NCBI RefSeq assembly: GCF_032062135.1
Contig: NC_092861.1
Location: 115,976,462-116,040,461, forward strand
DNA from: Pyxicephalus adspersus
Lineage: Eukaryota; Chordata; Amphibia; Anura; Pyxicephalidae
Length of the DNA stretch: 64,000 nucleotides
Reading direction: 5' to 3'
Position 1 is the stretch's first letter. Each line of letters opens with the position of its first letter. The notes under the pieces were generated by a model. That model saw only the letters and a list, made by a program, of their open reading frames with translations, did no database searches and was not told where the DNA came from. A program made the translations under genes and the position numbers. Shown piece after piece: positions 48,836-61,066 of the stretch.

Positions 48836-50353
48836 GCATGGAGTCTCAGTCTTGGTTATAGTGATTTTTTTGGGTCCCCATTGTATCTACGATTTATAAA
48901 TAAAAAAAATGACTTGAAAACCTGATTATGGCTCTCTTGTTATACTGCTTACCTCAGTTCCGCTAGGAGAAAACCACCCTCCATCTTGACTGATAAGAAA
49001 AGTAGTTGCTCAGGAGCAACTTCAGCTAGCAAAAACTCTTACAGCGAATCTAATATGAAAAAAATATATAAAAATAGTGAACAGGCTGCTTCTCTATTGC
49101 AGAAAAGATTGCAATCTTATTTAGGTTTTAAAAACGGTGTACACTCAAATGCTCGGAACATCTTGTTGTAATGTACTCCCGTGTACATAGGGGTTATGTC
49201 ATTGCAGCAGGGCCAATCAAGATGGCCAAGGATTCTGAACAAATTATCCAACTATTCAGGTTTTCCATTTTATTGTTTATTTAGCTTAAAAATGTAAACT
49301 GAATTCATGGACTACAAAAAAAAACATCTGCACACATAGCACCTGAAAATCCTATATCCCTAAGTACAACCTTCTAAATGGGAATTCCCTGCACTTTGGG
49401 GATTTATTCTAACATCCTTTGGTGACTCTTGGTCATTGATCGAAATTCAAATTGATCACATATTTTTACTTTCTCTCAATCTTTCTCTTGATATTTCTCT
49501 CAATTAAAAAGATAAGTGAATATATGATTGTTGAAAAACAGGATGTACTGATGCACAGTTACTAATTTCTATGCAATTTTATACTTTGAAAATCCTTTAA
49601 TAAACAAATATTGAACTTAAAAAGATAAGTGGATCTGTTCCAAAATTCAATAAAAAAGAAATTGACCGTTTGGTCTCAAAAACCTGTCACGTACTTGAAA
49701 GAACATCTGGCTAATTACGGGTCTTTAGATTCTACACTTAATATCAATCAATTTTGATCAATGAAATTCCAAAATTAAAATCAATTCTTAGTCTTAGTCA
49801 ATAGACTGCTGCATTAAATGAGGAACTCAATCCATGTATGGTCAACCTAAGTCTCTTTCCTTTTATTTCTCCCACAGGGCCACACAAGTCAGTCAGTATT
49901 TACATATGTAACCCTCATGCACAGTGCCTGGGCCTGACAATAGGCTGTTCAGCTATATGCGGTATATACAGCAACCATCATAGTTTTTGGTGACCTTTAA
50001 AATACATTGAATTACATTTATTAAAGTTTAGTTAAGACTATTAGAGAGAAATATTAGAACCTCACTCCTTCATGATTACCACCATACACACTTTATACAC
50101 CTAACTTTATGCTTTTATGCTTTCTAATTCTTTTGGGGAACGATTGTACACATGTCAGATTTTTGCCTGAGATGAGAACGACCATTCCTCTTGTGTGACA
50201 ATCATCTGATTTGATTTGTGGCTTTATATCCTCACTGTGAGAATGTTTCCTTAATGTATGAGAGAAGGATAAACTTCTTAGTGCAGTGCAAACAAAGCAG
50301 GAAGACTACCATTAAGAGATGAAATAACAATAAGAAAACAAAATGCTTTACAG
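48836..50353. other. Intergenic containing a tiny LINE tail
   Basis: No gene is recognised. The frame at 48986-49171 is Ser/Lys-rich with no domain. The LINE-tail insertion at 49519-49616 is described separately. Confidence 0.5.
49519..49616 (+). mobile_element. 98-bp LINE 3' tail with 15-bp target duplication
   Basis: TTAAAAAGATAAGTG occurs exactly at 49504-49518 and 49617-49631. The intervening 98 bp end in TTGAAAATCCTTTAATAAAC and AAATATTGAAC, resembling an L1-type 3' end. This fits a severely 5'-truncated target-primed insertion. Confidence 0.8.
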
Positions 50354-50693
50354 CAAGGGGTGTCAAACTCTGGCCTGAGGGGCAAATCTGGCCCTCAACA
50401 TCCATTTTTTTTGGCCCCCAAAGGAATCCTAAATATGACCCGCCCCTGCATTAACTACAATTCCTGGCATCACTCGCGTCTACAGACCAGCAGGCTGTCC
50501 GTCTATGCGTGGACGCATTAGACTGTTTTATAGACGCAAGGGAATTGTAGTAGCAGTGGTATTTCAATGAAGAGAGAGTTCCAGCAGCGGGCCACTCATA
50601 AGATTTAGCCCGCCTTAATTTTTTCAATAAATTTTAAGACTTTTTCTAAGTTTTTAATTTTGGCCAACTGTGAATTTGAGTTTGACACCCCTG
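50354..50693. mobile_element. 340-bp hAT-type MITE with exact 8-bp target duplication
   Basis: Left end CAAGGGGTGTCAAACTCTGG; right end, reverse-complemented, CAGGGGTGTCAAACTCAAAT. CTTTACAG flanks both sides exactly (50346-50353 and 50694-50701). The interior includes CTGGCCCTCAACATCC and GGCCACTCATAAGATTTAGC. It is non-coding. Confidence 0.92.
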
Positions 50694-50701
50694 CTTTACA
50701 G

Positions 50702-52051
50702 GTACAGCTGGACAGGATATGATCTTACCTTGCAATATGTCTGCCTCTATCATTATTGTACCGTAAAATAGGTGGATGTGTGTTTTTACACAGAGGTAGG
50801 AGGAATAGATACAGAATGGATTTCTCTATATACTAGAACAACCTATATACAAATTGCCTTTTGTTTATAGTTTAGTGACATTGTTATATACCTACATGGC
50901 CTATATTATATTAAATTTGTTGGACAGGTTTTGCTATATGTCTCGCTCTTCTCTGAAGAAGTCAAACAGCGAGACACATCAGAAACCCAAGACTTTTTCA
51001 TGTTCTCTAATGGTCAATAAATCTTTTAACAAGCTGTAAAATAATTTATGCATGTAATACCTTAAACATGACAGTGAAACTCTGTATAGAAATAACTTGA
51101 TTTTTAATAAAATTTTATCTTATTTAATTTAATATTGTTGCAAAAAATTACAGCTTTTTGAACCCATTTGTAATATGAGTTCAAACGTTTTTTTTTAATT
51201 TGTGTTTTACCGAGATGATTACTTTTGGACAAAGGCAAGCAGAATAGCTACATGAGCAATGGGAAATTGGGAGATGTAGGTTTATTGTATTTTATTCCAT
51301 ATGGTAATTTGGCTATAAAAATATATATAGTAGGCAAAACTATGACATTTTTTGCAATTGTTAGCTGTACACACCAAATTTAAAAAACAAAACAAAAAAA
51401 ATATGTCACTGTCTGACGTGGTTTGGTTTTGTCTTGTCATTTTATTTTACATGTTGTCACTGCTAATTAGAGAGTTCTGAGCACTTAGCCCACTTGGATT
51501 TCCTTTGTCAATAATCACAGAACAAAAGCATACCAGAGACTGAAACGTGATAATAACTTTGATATGTGTACAGTTGAGTGTTGTTTATTTCACAGTACTG
51601 AATTGTCACTTTAAGATTGCAAGTCAAAGACAGAGAGAAACTTTAAGGTTGAATCAGTGCTAATTCCCCTGATTGTCCACCGGAGGGAGAGTTGCAGACA
51701 CAAGTGTCAACAGAATATAAATAAGCCTCAGCCAGTAAATGAGAACAGACTGTTGTCATAGTATTATTTGCATATATCAGGTCAGTGTACCACAATGATA
51801 TATAAAATGCAAGCACAATTTTATGATTGTCACATTGTCACATTTTCCAATGCCTAAAACCCTATAAATTAATTTATGAAATGTATCTTACAACATAAGA
51901 AAATATGTACATTAGCAGCAGAAACTATTAGCCTTACCAATAAAATGTATAATTTAAAATATTAACATATAACATGTATTTGGTTTAAGAGTTACTTTTT
52001 TTTTAAAAGGGTATTTTTTTCTTTTAAAGTTCGGACATTGAAGTTGCAGTG
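50702..52051. other. Intergenic, with a TATA-containing promoter-like segment
   Basis: No gene is recognised. Around 51590-51760 a moderately GC-rich stretch contains TATAAATA (51716-51723) preceded by CACCGGAGGGAGAGTTGCAG. It might be an LTR promoter remnant, but I found no boundaries. Confidence 0.4.
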
Positions 52052-52189
52052 TGTAATGCACGCGGGGGCTTACGTAGCCAAGAGGATATAGGAGAGGTAG
52101 CAATCAGACAAAGTCCAAGAACAAGATCCGAGGTCAAGCTCAGACGGCAATCAGGCAAAAGTCCATACACAAAATCCGAGGTCAGGGTC

Positions 52190-54674
52190 AGGCGGCAAAC
52201 AGGCAAAGTCCAAGAGCTCCCCTAGTCTCCTCCCAGATTTCAGAGAATTCTCTTGAGGTAGCATCTGCGGCAGGGATATCGGAAGAAGAGGACACCGGGA
52301 GTGGGATATTCAGTTGTTGGCCATACACAACAAAAAATGCCGATTTCTTGGAAGATTCGCTGACATGATTATTGTACGAAAACTCAGCCCAGGGCAATAA
52401 CTCAACCCAGTTATCATGATGGAGGTTCCACTTGACCATTAGACTGTGGATGATAAGCTGAGGAAAAGTCCAGAGACACATTCAAGAGATTACAAACAGC
52501 TCTCCAAAACTTAGACGTGAACTGTACACCTCTATCTGACACAATACGGTGGGGAAAACCATGGAGACGAAAAATATGTTCAATACATTTTTTTGCCAGC
52601 TGAGGAGCAGAAGGAAGACCAGGCAGAGGAACGAAGTGTGCCATTTTGGAGAAACAATCCACCACTACCCAGATCACAGAACACCCAGAGGACAAGGGTA
52701 GATCAGTAATAAAATCCATTGCTATCTGTTGCCAAGGAGGCTCAGGAACGGGCAGGGGAAGCAGCAGGCCCGCTGGACGTTGTTTGGAGGTTTTATAATG
52801 CGCGCATGACGGACAGGCAACAACAAACTCTTGGATGTCTTGCCGCATGGTTGGCCACCAGTACCGTTGAGAAATAAGTTTGAGTCTTTCGTTGTCTGGC
52901 ATGACCTGCAATTTTTGAGGAATGACCCCAGACTAGAGTTCGCTTCCTGAGGTTTAGTGCAAGAAAAGTCTTTCCGGGCGGAATCTCAGAAAACTTGACA
53001 GGACATACAGTAATTTTTGCGGGATCAAGGATGTGTTGAGCTTCCTCCTTGATATACTCGGACATGGATTGAGTCTCTGCTGGTGAAAGGGTTTAGATGC
53101 GCCCACGAGAAGGCGAGGAGACCGGAACCAAGTCGAGAGGACAGTCATACGGCCTGTGAGGGGGTAGTGTCTCAGCCTCCTTTTTATCAAAGACATACAT
53201 ATAAGCATGATAGGCTGCCAGCAGACCCTGGAGATTGGGTGGTACCTGGATTGACCGAGCTGGCGGGACAGAAAGGAGACACTTCCCATGACAGGATGGT
53301 CCCCAACGCAGCACCTCTCCAGACCTCCAGTCTAGGACAGGTTCATGAACACGTAGCCACGGAAGGAAGAGAGGATGCGACAGACTTGACAGAACCAGAA
53401 GCGCAATTTCTTCAGAATGAAGTGTTCCTACCTGTACTTTTACAGGTTCCGTGATTAAGTGGATGGATTCTGACAGAGCCTTTCCATCGACAGACGATAT
53501 GGTCAGAGGCCTCTGTAGGCATTGAACGGGTATCTGATAACGATCCACTAGGCATTGTTGCAGGAAGTTCCCAGCAGCTCCGGAATCCAGAAGTGCCATC
53601 TCCGTAAATTGAACATCGCCTAATGACAAGGTTACTGGCAGAGTCAGAAGACTCTCCCATGGCCCAAATCCCAGGGCCGCCTCTCCCACGGACCCTAGGC
53701 TTGGAAGTCCCGGCTTCAGGGGACAAGTGCGGAGCACATGATCAGAACCACCACAAAAGAAACAAAGTCCTTTAGCACGACGGTGATTGCGCTCCTATTC
53801 AGACAGTCTAACCCGATCGACCTGCATGGGTTCAGGGGCTGCCGACAACATGGGAGGCAGTGGGTTAGAAGCTTGCGAAGGTGAAAATGCCAGATGACAA
53901 GGACCCACTTCACGTGCAACTTCTCTGGCACGTTCCTGGAATCGTAAATCAATTCGAGTAGCCAGGGAGATGAGGTCATCCAGGGAGGAGGGAACATCCC
54001 GACAGGCCAATTCATCTTCAATTCTCCCACAGAGTCCCTCCCAGAACGTGGCCACCAGTGCCTCATTCCAGTCGAGTTCCGAGGCTAACGTACAGAACTG
54101 GACTGCATACCGGCCCATGGATTGCTTTCATTGACGCAACCGCAGCAGGGAGGATGTGGCAAAGGCGGTGCGACCGGGCTCATCGAAACCTTGCGGAAGG
54201 TCTCTAGAAAAGCCTGTAGATCCATTATGACTGGGTCCTTCCTTTCCCAGAGGGAATTGATCCAGGCCAGCGCCTCCCCAGTAAGGTGTGACATCAGAAA
54301 AGCCACTTTGGATCGGTCAGAGGCAAATTGGTGAGGTAAAAGTTCAAAATTCAGAGTACATTGATTTATGAACCCAGGCACTGCTTAGGGTCACCATTGA
54401 AACATGCGGGAGCTGAAAGGCGAGGTCCAGAACCTAGTACATAGGAAGGAGGCAGGGCAGGAACTAAATTAGTCGGAGCAGAGAAGCTTGATGGCGCTAG
54501 GTTGGCAGCTGACACATTCAGGCGCATATTCACATTGCGTAGGTAGGACAATATGTGATCCTGACGCTCACGCTGCTGAGCCAACTCCTGGTGTAATTCA
54601 GTGGTACTGGGAAGGTTCGGATCAGCTGAGTCAATGGCCTGAGCAAACTGTAATGCACGCGGGTGTGGACCCAC
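52190..54674 (-). pseudogene. Gypsy gag-protease-integrase remnant
   Basis: Minus-strand order. (1) The gag segment is at 54674-53795 (RERQDHILSYLRNVN, DRSKVAFLMSHLTGEALAWI, WNEALVATFWEGL), split by frameshifts. (2) The zinc knuckle CFFCGGSDHVLRTC is at about 53760. (3) The protease has LLDSGAAGNFL, about 53600. (4) The frame then reaches LSPAETQSMSEYIKEE, the start of the RT linker, and jumps at once to LDPAKITVCPVKF of the integrase N-terminus. RT and RNase H are deleted. (5) The integrase is at 52911-52414: RYWWPTMRQDI, CPSCAHYKT, MDFITDLPLSSG, VSDRGVQFTSKFW and HPQSNGQVE. A further deletion then precedes WAEFSYNNHVSESSKKSAFF. Catalytic D, D and E are visible, but the protein is broken. 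Confidence 0.9.
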
Positions 54675-55262
54675 TGTGCCACTGACTGGGCATGCTCCGG
54701 AGGGGCATAACTAAGCTGCTACCTGGTCTTCACTAGACCCTCTGATGGTGAGGATCGGCTTGGGCCGCAGGGTAGCTGCCAGGTGCCACTCCAGAGCAAT
54801 CCCCAGGTAAGTGGCAGTGACCAGAGGGGGCTTACGTGGCCAAGAGGGTATAGGAGAGGTGGCAATCGGACAAAGTCCAAGAACAAGATGTGAGGTCAAG
54901 GTCAGGCGGCAATCAGGCAAAAGTCCATACACAAAGTCCGAGGTAAGGGTCAGGCGGCAAACAGGCAAAAGTCCATACACAAAATCCGAGGTCAGGGTCA
55001 GGCGACAGACAGGCAAAGTCCAAGGGTTCAGTAAACAAGGTCTGGTATACAGCAAGGCAGACAGAAGAAGACCATGAAATTGCTCAGGCAACTTCCTGTT
55101 GCAGGAAGTGCCTTTAAATACCTGCAGAGATCCAGCCATAGGCTGTAGAAACAGAGGGTGTGTATGTGTTGCCTCATAGATGAAGCGAGACACACCCACG
55201 CCAGCTCAAACACTAGTGCAAGTCTCCAGCAGCAAGGAATCTCTGGCATGGAACACAGGTAC
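54649..55262 (-). repeat. 5' LTR of the minus-strand gypsy element
   Basis: It runs from TGTAATGCACGC (54649) to about AGGTACA (55262) in the + sense. It contains a tandem 48-bp repeat at about 54888-55020 and, toward its right side, CTTTAAATACCTGC (55112-55125), which may be the TATA region when read on the minus strand. Confidence 0.7.
54888..55020. repeat. 48-bp tandem repeat in the gypsy LTR
   Basis: About three units contain GGTCAGGCGGCAAACAGGCA, AAAGTCCATACACAAA and TCCGAGG. Because 48 is divisible by three, a + strand frame shows a 16-residue periodic peptide; this is an artefact of the repeat and is not annotated as a gene. Confidence 0.9.
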
Positions 55263-58200
55263 ATATGACCAGGTACATATGATGTCCCGTCTGCAAAAAA
55301 TAACTTTACTTGCTGGTCCCCAATACGTTGTGGATGCTGCCATCTTTTTTCTTCTCCTCTTCCTGATTCTGACCTTCAGCCATTACTAAATCATAGATAT
55401 GAAAAGGCGATTGTTGCTGTGGATCTTATTTTTGACATAAAGCACTGAATAAACTGAACTGTGCTGGCCCATTCAGTGCAATAAATGGGGTCAGTGTCAC
55501 AATGGACAGTCAAGCGGGTGATTGTGCATTGTAGTAAATAATACACAGCAACATGCTTTCTTTTAGTGGGAATAAGGCCCCAACTTCACCAGATTTGGAG
55601 GCTTTACTACTGCGCTGTTCACTAATCCCTGCTAAAGGCCCCAACAAAAAGAAAAACCCAACCTCAACCAAATTGGCTGCCTTAATCCAAGGACACAGTG
55701 TAGAACAAAAAACGGTAAATGTCACCACGTTTTAATAAACTAAATGGCTTATTTGCAGAAACTTAGCTTCAAATGTGACAACAAAAAAAAACAATTATGT
55801 GCTCACATTTCAGTGTATATTTAAAGACTGTCTTCAAATCAACTAACTTGTAAAATGTTAACATGTATGTGTCTTATTACTCTTCACATTTTGGCCCAGC
55901 AGAAATGCCACCACTGATAACATCTGAGACAAAACAACATCCAATTATTACCATTCATCTTTTTTAGTTTTAAACAATATCAAGATACAGACATTTAAAG
56001 TAATACAAGTATGATGCTTCTTCACAAGTGATGCTGTAGCAAATGATCACCATAGAGAATTTCTGAATTTATTGCTTTAATATACTCCCCTGGTGAGATT
56101 TCAGTCAGCATGTAAGTTATTGCTGTTTCAAGCGCATGGTTTTATTTTCAGTTTTAAAATGTGAAGTGCTGTTTGACTGACTTCACAAGAGTCTCTTTAT
56201 TGGACTTTTTTCTCCTATACTTGGAAAATACAAATGTTATTCAGCGTTAGCCAGAGTCTAGTGATGTATTTTAAAGGTCTTTGTGTCCTAAGGCTTTAAA
56301 TAACATAGTCTGAGTGTTAAAAATGAATAATGTAAACTTTTTCCGCAATGCGTGTGCTGGGATAAAAATTGTCACCGAGCACTTCTTGTGATAGTGGTCC
56401 TAATATAAAAGACACATGGGCAGATTTTAAAAGTCACCAAGCTTTAAGGGATTATTTTCTTGAAAAAAGTGTATATCACATTAAGGTCAGGATGTGACAC
56501 CTGGAGCAATTTCACCAGAATGCTTGCAAATACGCTTCTAACTTTTGAAGTGTATTTTTTGTTTTCTACAAAAATCAACCATATTTTTATTTTTCATTCC
56601 CTGCAATAAATCATCATGGCAGGTTTCAAACTCTGTGGTCTATTTGTTCTTACTTATATAGGGTTGTGATAAAGATCACCTCTGCTGCATCAAATAATCC
56701 AAAAAGCAATGTTAATCTAAAACAACTAAATAATTTGAATATTCAGACCAAAGTTCATAACTGATCACAAAATAACTCTATTTGTTCTTAATTATATAGG
56801 GTTGTAATAAAGATCACCTCTGCTACATCAAATAATCCAAAAAGCAATGTTAATCTATAACAAATAAATAATTTGCATATTCAGACCAAAGTTCATAACT
56901 GATCAAAAAATATATAAGGCAAAATGGTCCACCATGGCTGAAAGATTCCATTATGGTTAAAATGATGACCTACACCCAGGCTGTTGGGTTCTGTGCAATA
57001 TATGTAGAAACTTGGTCCAGAGCGTTTCACATTATCTCTTAGGCGCAAAATGCATTGGGTTGAGTTTGGAGACCTCTGTGCATGGTTTTACCTACCTTTT
57101 GTGACCTATCTGCCTTTCTGATTTTGCTGTATGTAGTTTTTAATGTGATCTGCACTATTACTCTGTTACAATGTTACATATATTCATTATAGTAAAAGTA
57201 AAAGCAGCTCATCTTTCTATAACTCCTGCTTATTTCTCCTATCAGCATGTCCCTTGTTAGCTCTGGGGCTCTGCAGCCCAACCAATTGGCTCATTGATCT
57301 CCAGTACAGGAACTACAAGAGGCTTATACCAAGCTGAATTACAGGTCCTTGAAAATACAATAAGTTATATATGAAAATTTTACATTTATTTTTGTCTTGC
57401 ATAGCTGCTTGGAGTTAACATTTAACCATTAGTGGTTCATATTTGTGTTTAATTATGTGCAGCCAACATAAGGTGCAATCCATACAAAATGTTAGTAGAA
57501 GTAGCACTTTATTTTTAATAAGGCAAGACTTACTTAGATAATATTAATCATACCTCTAGTTTTGAGAGCTGCATCCTATGATGAACGCTACTCTTATAAA
57601 TCACTTGTGATAAAACACTGTGGCCATCACTTGATAAAATATAAAAACATAAAAAGGATACAAATTAGGATTACTTTATGTTTCCCCCTTTTATTGCTGT
57701 TCTTTAATAACTATAAGTTATTACAGCAAGAAAAATATTGTCAGCCAATAAAAACTTCAGTTCCCAATCCATTTTATGATTAATACCTCTCGCCAAGGGC
57801 ATGTGCCTATACTGCAGTATAAACTTTCCTCCGCATGCCAAGTTAGCCTTCAACCTAATAGCAAAATATTCCCATCCATTACCAAAGTGGGACAGAAAGG
57901 GGCTATCACAGCAAAGAAAAAAAGGAAAGCATAATGAGTATAGCTTAATGAGTATATAAAAAATAATTAAAAATGTGGTCACTGTGCTGAGAAAGATCTC
58001 AGAAATGTACTTACAGAAAGGGATCCGTGGAGAATTACTTCCCCTATTGACTATGTGGTCTATAATTCATAGGAGGATAAGTCTCAAGTGGGCAATGAAT
58101 CCACTAGCAATTTCCACGCTAGTAAGCTTATTTCTATAAAGGACACATGTCATTTAATATTAAAATGTGCAATGAAAATTGTATTCTAAACAAATGATGC

Positions 58201-58656
58201 TCAACTAAGAAAATGAAGGTTTACAATTTAATAGCAGTGCACTAGTGATTTTTCAAAAAGCCATTCTTTCATCTGTATTTTTAGATAGAGTTATTTTAAT
58301 TGTATGGTTCTGCTTCTGAACAATCTCAAAGTTAATAATATGTGTACTGGCAGACACAAACGTACACATTATTACAAAAAAATAAAGTTGTCAGCTGACA
58401 TTTTCTCTATCTGTCAAAAGCTTTAATGACACTTGCTAAAATGATTGTATACTGTGACTGACACCTTACTTTTGCATGGAAAGTTTTTAAGGGGAGAGGC
58501 ATTCCATATTTTAGGAACCAAAAAAACATTTCTCTGTTGAGCTGTCTTGCGGTAACATGTGCATTCACCCACATAATACAGCAACACATGTTAACAAAAC
58601 TCAGATGCAGGAATGCATTGTAGTGCTCTTCATTTTGAATACTAATGCACCTAGGG
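55263..58656. other. Intergenic, AT-rich, with a 138-bp tandem duplication
   Basis: No gene is recognised. The duplication at 56640-56915 is listed separately. The stretch at about 56000-56600 is of mixed composition and could include conserved non-coding sequence. Confidence 0.5.
56640..56915. repeat. 138-bp tandem duplication
   Basis: CTATTTGTTCTTA begins at 56640 and again at 56778. The following sequence (GGGTTGT(G/A)ATAAAGATCACC, TCAAATAATCCAAAAAGCAA, GACCAAAGTTCATAACTGAT) is repeated with a few substitutions. Confidence 0.92.
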
Positions 58657-58954
58657 CAGCATTTCTCAACCTATTTTAAGAAAGGGGAATCCTTGAAATA
58701 ATTTTAGGTCTTGGGGAACCCCTGCTATATCTACAATATCCAAAGCTCACAGTACATTGGCGTGGTGGTCAAAAGGGAAGAATGCCATTTACACTGCTTG
58801 CAATGGGAAGAATGTCATCCTTGCAGACAGCCAAGAAGACCATTGGTATAAGTTAAACTAAGCTGAGAGTCAGAAATTGCTCATTGCAAAATGATCCCCT
58901 AACAACCTCTGGAGGAACCCTAGGGTTCCACAGAACCTTGGCTGGTTAACACTG
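58657..58954. mobile_element. hAT-type MITE (CAGCATTTCTCAACC end), eroded
   Basis: Left end CAGCATTTCTCAACC; right end, reverse-complemented, CAGTGTTAACCAGCCAAGGT. The interior holds GGGGAACCCCTG and GGAACCCTAGGGTTCC, typical of this style of hAT MITE. The flanks acctaggg and cactaaga agree at only four of eight positions, so the target duplication is doubtful. Confidence 0.72.
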
Positions 58955-60261
58955 CACTAAGACAACAAAGCACTGATGCAAATGCATTGAAAGCACCAAA
59001 ATGCACTACCATGCATTGTCAGTGCAAAAATAGGTTTATGCATTTTGGAATTTTGAATTATGAATGATTTAACCATCCAGAAAAAATGGAATCAAACCTA
59101 TAAATATATTAGGTTTATGTATGTATTTTTCTAGCAAACCCTGTAATGAGGACCATGTATTAGCTTGAACCTAAGAACAAATTGTTTCTATACTGTAGAT
59201 AAGAAGGTCTGGGTCACAAGAATGTTTTTGGGGTTGTTGTAGACTGGAATTAAAGGTAATAAAAACCCTAAGGGTCGAAAGGGCTTTTTGGAATGTGGTG
59301 CTTTGCAGTAACAACAGAATAATCCATTGCAAAAGACTACGTGCCATTTCCTCTGTATATCCATGTACTAGTGATGGCTTCATAGCATTTCTAAGATGGG
59401 CTTTCTAATGGTGGAAACAATGGACCATGCCTGCATAATGCGACCACTTTCAGTCTCGAGGGGAAGCGTTTGTGATGAAAAGCAGGAGAAAAAAACTAGG
59501 AGATCACTAGGTATAATTTAAAAAAATAGGAAAATTTAGGAATATATATAAAATATAAAATTTAATATACTAAAATACAAATGATCTGATCTTCAAAATC
59601 CAGATTAGCTTTGAACATATCCAATTATTTTCCCTACAAACGTTGGGTTCTTTTTATTTATTATTTTGAGTCTCATTTTTGAAAGTTAGGCTTGTAGCTG
59701 TCTGGCTGGAATAAACATTTCTTGCTAAAATATCTACTATATCTATTGCATATTTCTTTTGAATAATCTATAATTCATTTCTGACGCATCTGTGTAATTC
59801 CATATGATGGTTTATGGGAAGTTAATAAAGTAGATTTTAACTCGAAAAGTGAAAACTTTCAGTATGGACAAAGAGGGGATAAGGGAAGGATAAGAAAATC
59901 CTGATAAAGGTAGCCTACATACTAACACATTATATCCTATATGAGATTCCGTATGTTTAAATATGTACTTCGATGCCTCCAGTTTACCCTCTTTTCTATA
60001 AAAGTTTTATACATCACAGGTATGTCATCCCACAATGTGGAGACAAATTGACAAGGATAGTTGCACAAAACAACTGCTGTTTCTCCAACTTCCATATCTG
60101 AGGCTTAACCATAGCCTGGAACCCTGAGAGCAAGAGTTAGAGTAGCATCAACAGTTCAAAAGATGTAAATTCAAACCTTTCCAAATAATATATCAATGGC
60201 CACATCATTAAAACCACCACCTGCCCTAGAGTCAACAGCTTCATAATAGTAACAATAGTAG
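58955..60261. other. Intergenic, no gene recognised
   Basis: The first part (58960-59045) is rich in AATGCA(TT) motifs, also seen just left of the preceding MITE (58590-58650), so the MITE may sit inside an older repeat. The remainder is AT-rich. Confidence 0.45.
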
Positions 60262-61061
60262 TGTAATGCGCCTTGGCACACAAACCACAGCCAACTCCAA
60301 GAATCCTTTTATCAAGTTTTATTATCGTCATAAAACAAGACAAGGGTTATTTACAGATGTTAAGTCCGATAAGCGTAGTACAGGAGGGTAAGGCAAAGGC
60401 AGGTCAGGAACAATCTGAGGTCAGGGCAGGCAGCAGACAAGAGTGGTCACAAACAATCCGAGGTCAGGGCAGGCAGAGTTCAGGCAAGAGTCAAGTTTCA
60501 GACCAGGTCGCTATGGTAATGACAAACTGGATTAACAAAAACCAACACAAAGAACACACCCAAGCACACTGTGTTCACAGAGGCTTATAGCAGGCAATAA
60601 TGTTCAGTTCTCCTTAAATGGCCAGAGTGACCAATGACCTTGCGCCACCTGGCGCCATTTGATAGGAGGGTAACTGAATCCCTTGCAGCTGATTGGCTGC
60701 AGATAATTCAACTATGTCCCGCCCTGTGGCGAGGCAGCCGAGTGCCACGCCCTCGGGGATACAAGAGGCATGTGTGGTAGCGTGCGTACCTCTTCCCACA
60801 GCAACCCTGGGACGTGCCCTACTTTGCACCTCCACAGGAGTGCTGAAAACAGGACTTTCAGTAATCACATCCATAGAGATGCAAGGGATGCCGCCTGGTC
60901 GAACAGTAGTTCGGCTAGGACGGATCCCTCAGCCTGCAGGGAGAGACACGCTGCGAGCAGGGCAGCAGCCTCAGCCATGCTGCCTGCTGCAGTGGCGTCT
61001 CTCTCTGCGGCTGGGTTCCCCAGGTACGCCGCGGGCTCGCAGGACAGGTAAATTCCTTACA
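60262..61061. mobile_element. Solo LTR (800 bp) with exact 5-bp target duplication
   Basis: It starts TGTAATGCGCC and ends TTCCTTACA, inverted as in LTRs. AGTAG flanks both sides (60257-60261 and 61062-61066). It contains repeated GAGGTCAGGGCAGGCAG units (about 60415-60480) like those of the gypsy LTR at 54649, so it is a related family, probably in the same minus orientation. No internal region is present, consistent with LTR-LTR recombination. Confidence 0.92.
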
Positions 61062-61066
61062 AGTAG

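Larger units (their letters stand above)
52052..55262 (-). mobile_element. Internally deleted Ty3/gypsy LTR retrotransposon, minus strand
   Basis: Its 5' LTR is on the right (about 54649-55262) and its shortened 3' LTR on the left (52052-about 52218). Both LTR inner/outer edges start TGTAATGCACGCGGG in the + sense and share CTTACGTGGCCAAGAGGGTA and the 48-bp repeat. The left LTR has lost about 170 bp after GCACGCGGG and everything right of GTCCAAG. No matching target duplication was found, so the outer right border is approximate. gag, protease and integrase remain in order on the minus strand; reverse transcriptase and RNase H are missing. Confidence 0.88.

Noticed and set aside
48986..49171. 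61-codon Ser/Lys-rich frame
   Set aside because: Compatible with a LINE ORF1 or with chance; no motif supports either.
53083..53454. 123-codon plus-strand frame
   Set aside because: It is antisense to the gypsy protease region.
54811..55077. Plus-strand protein with 16-residue repeats
   Set aside because: The 48-bp repeat of the gypsy LTR is a multiple of three and keeps the frame open; there is no gene signal.
58649..58962. 8-bp target duplication around the MITE at 58657
   Set aside because: The flanks agree at only four of eight positions, which is not enough to claim.
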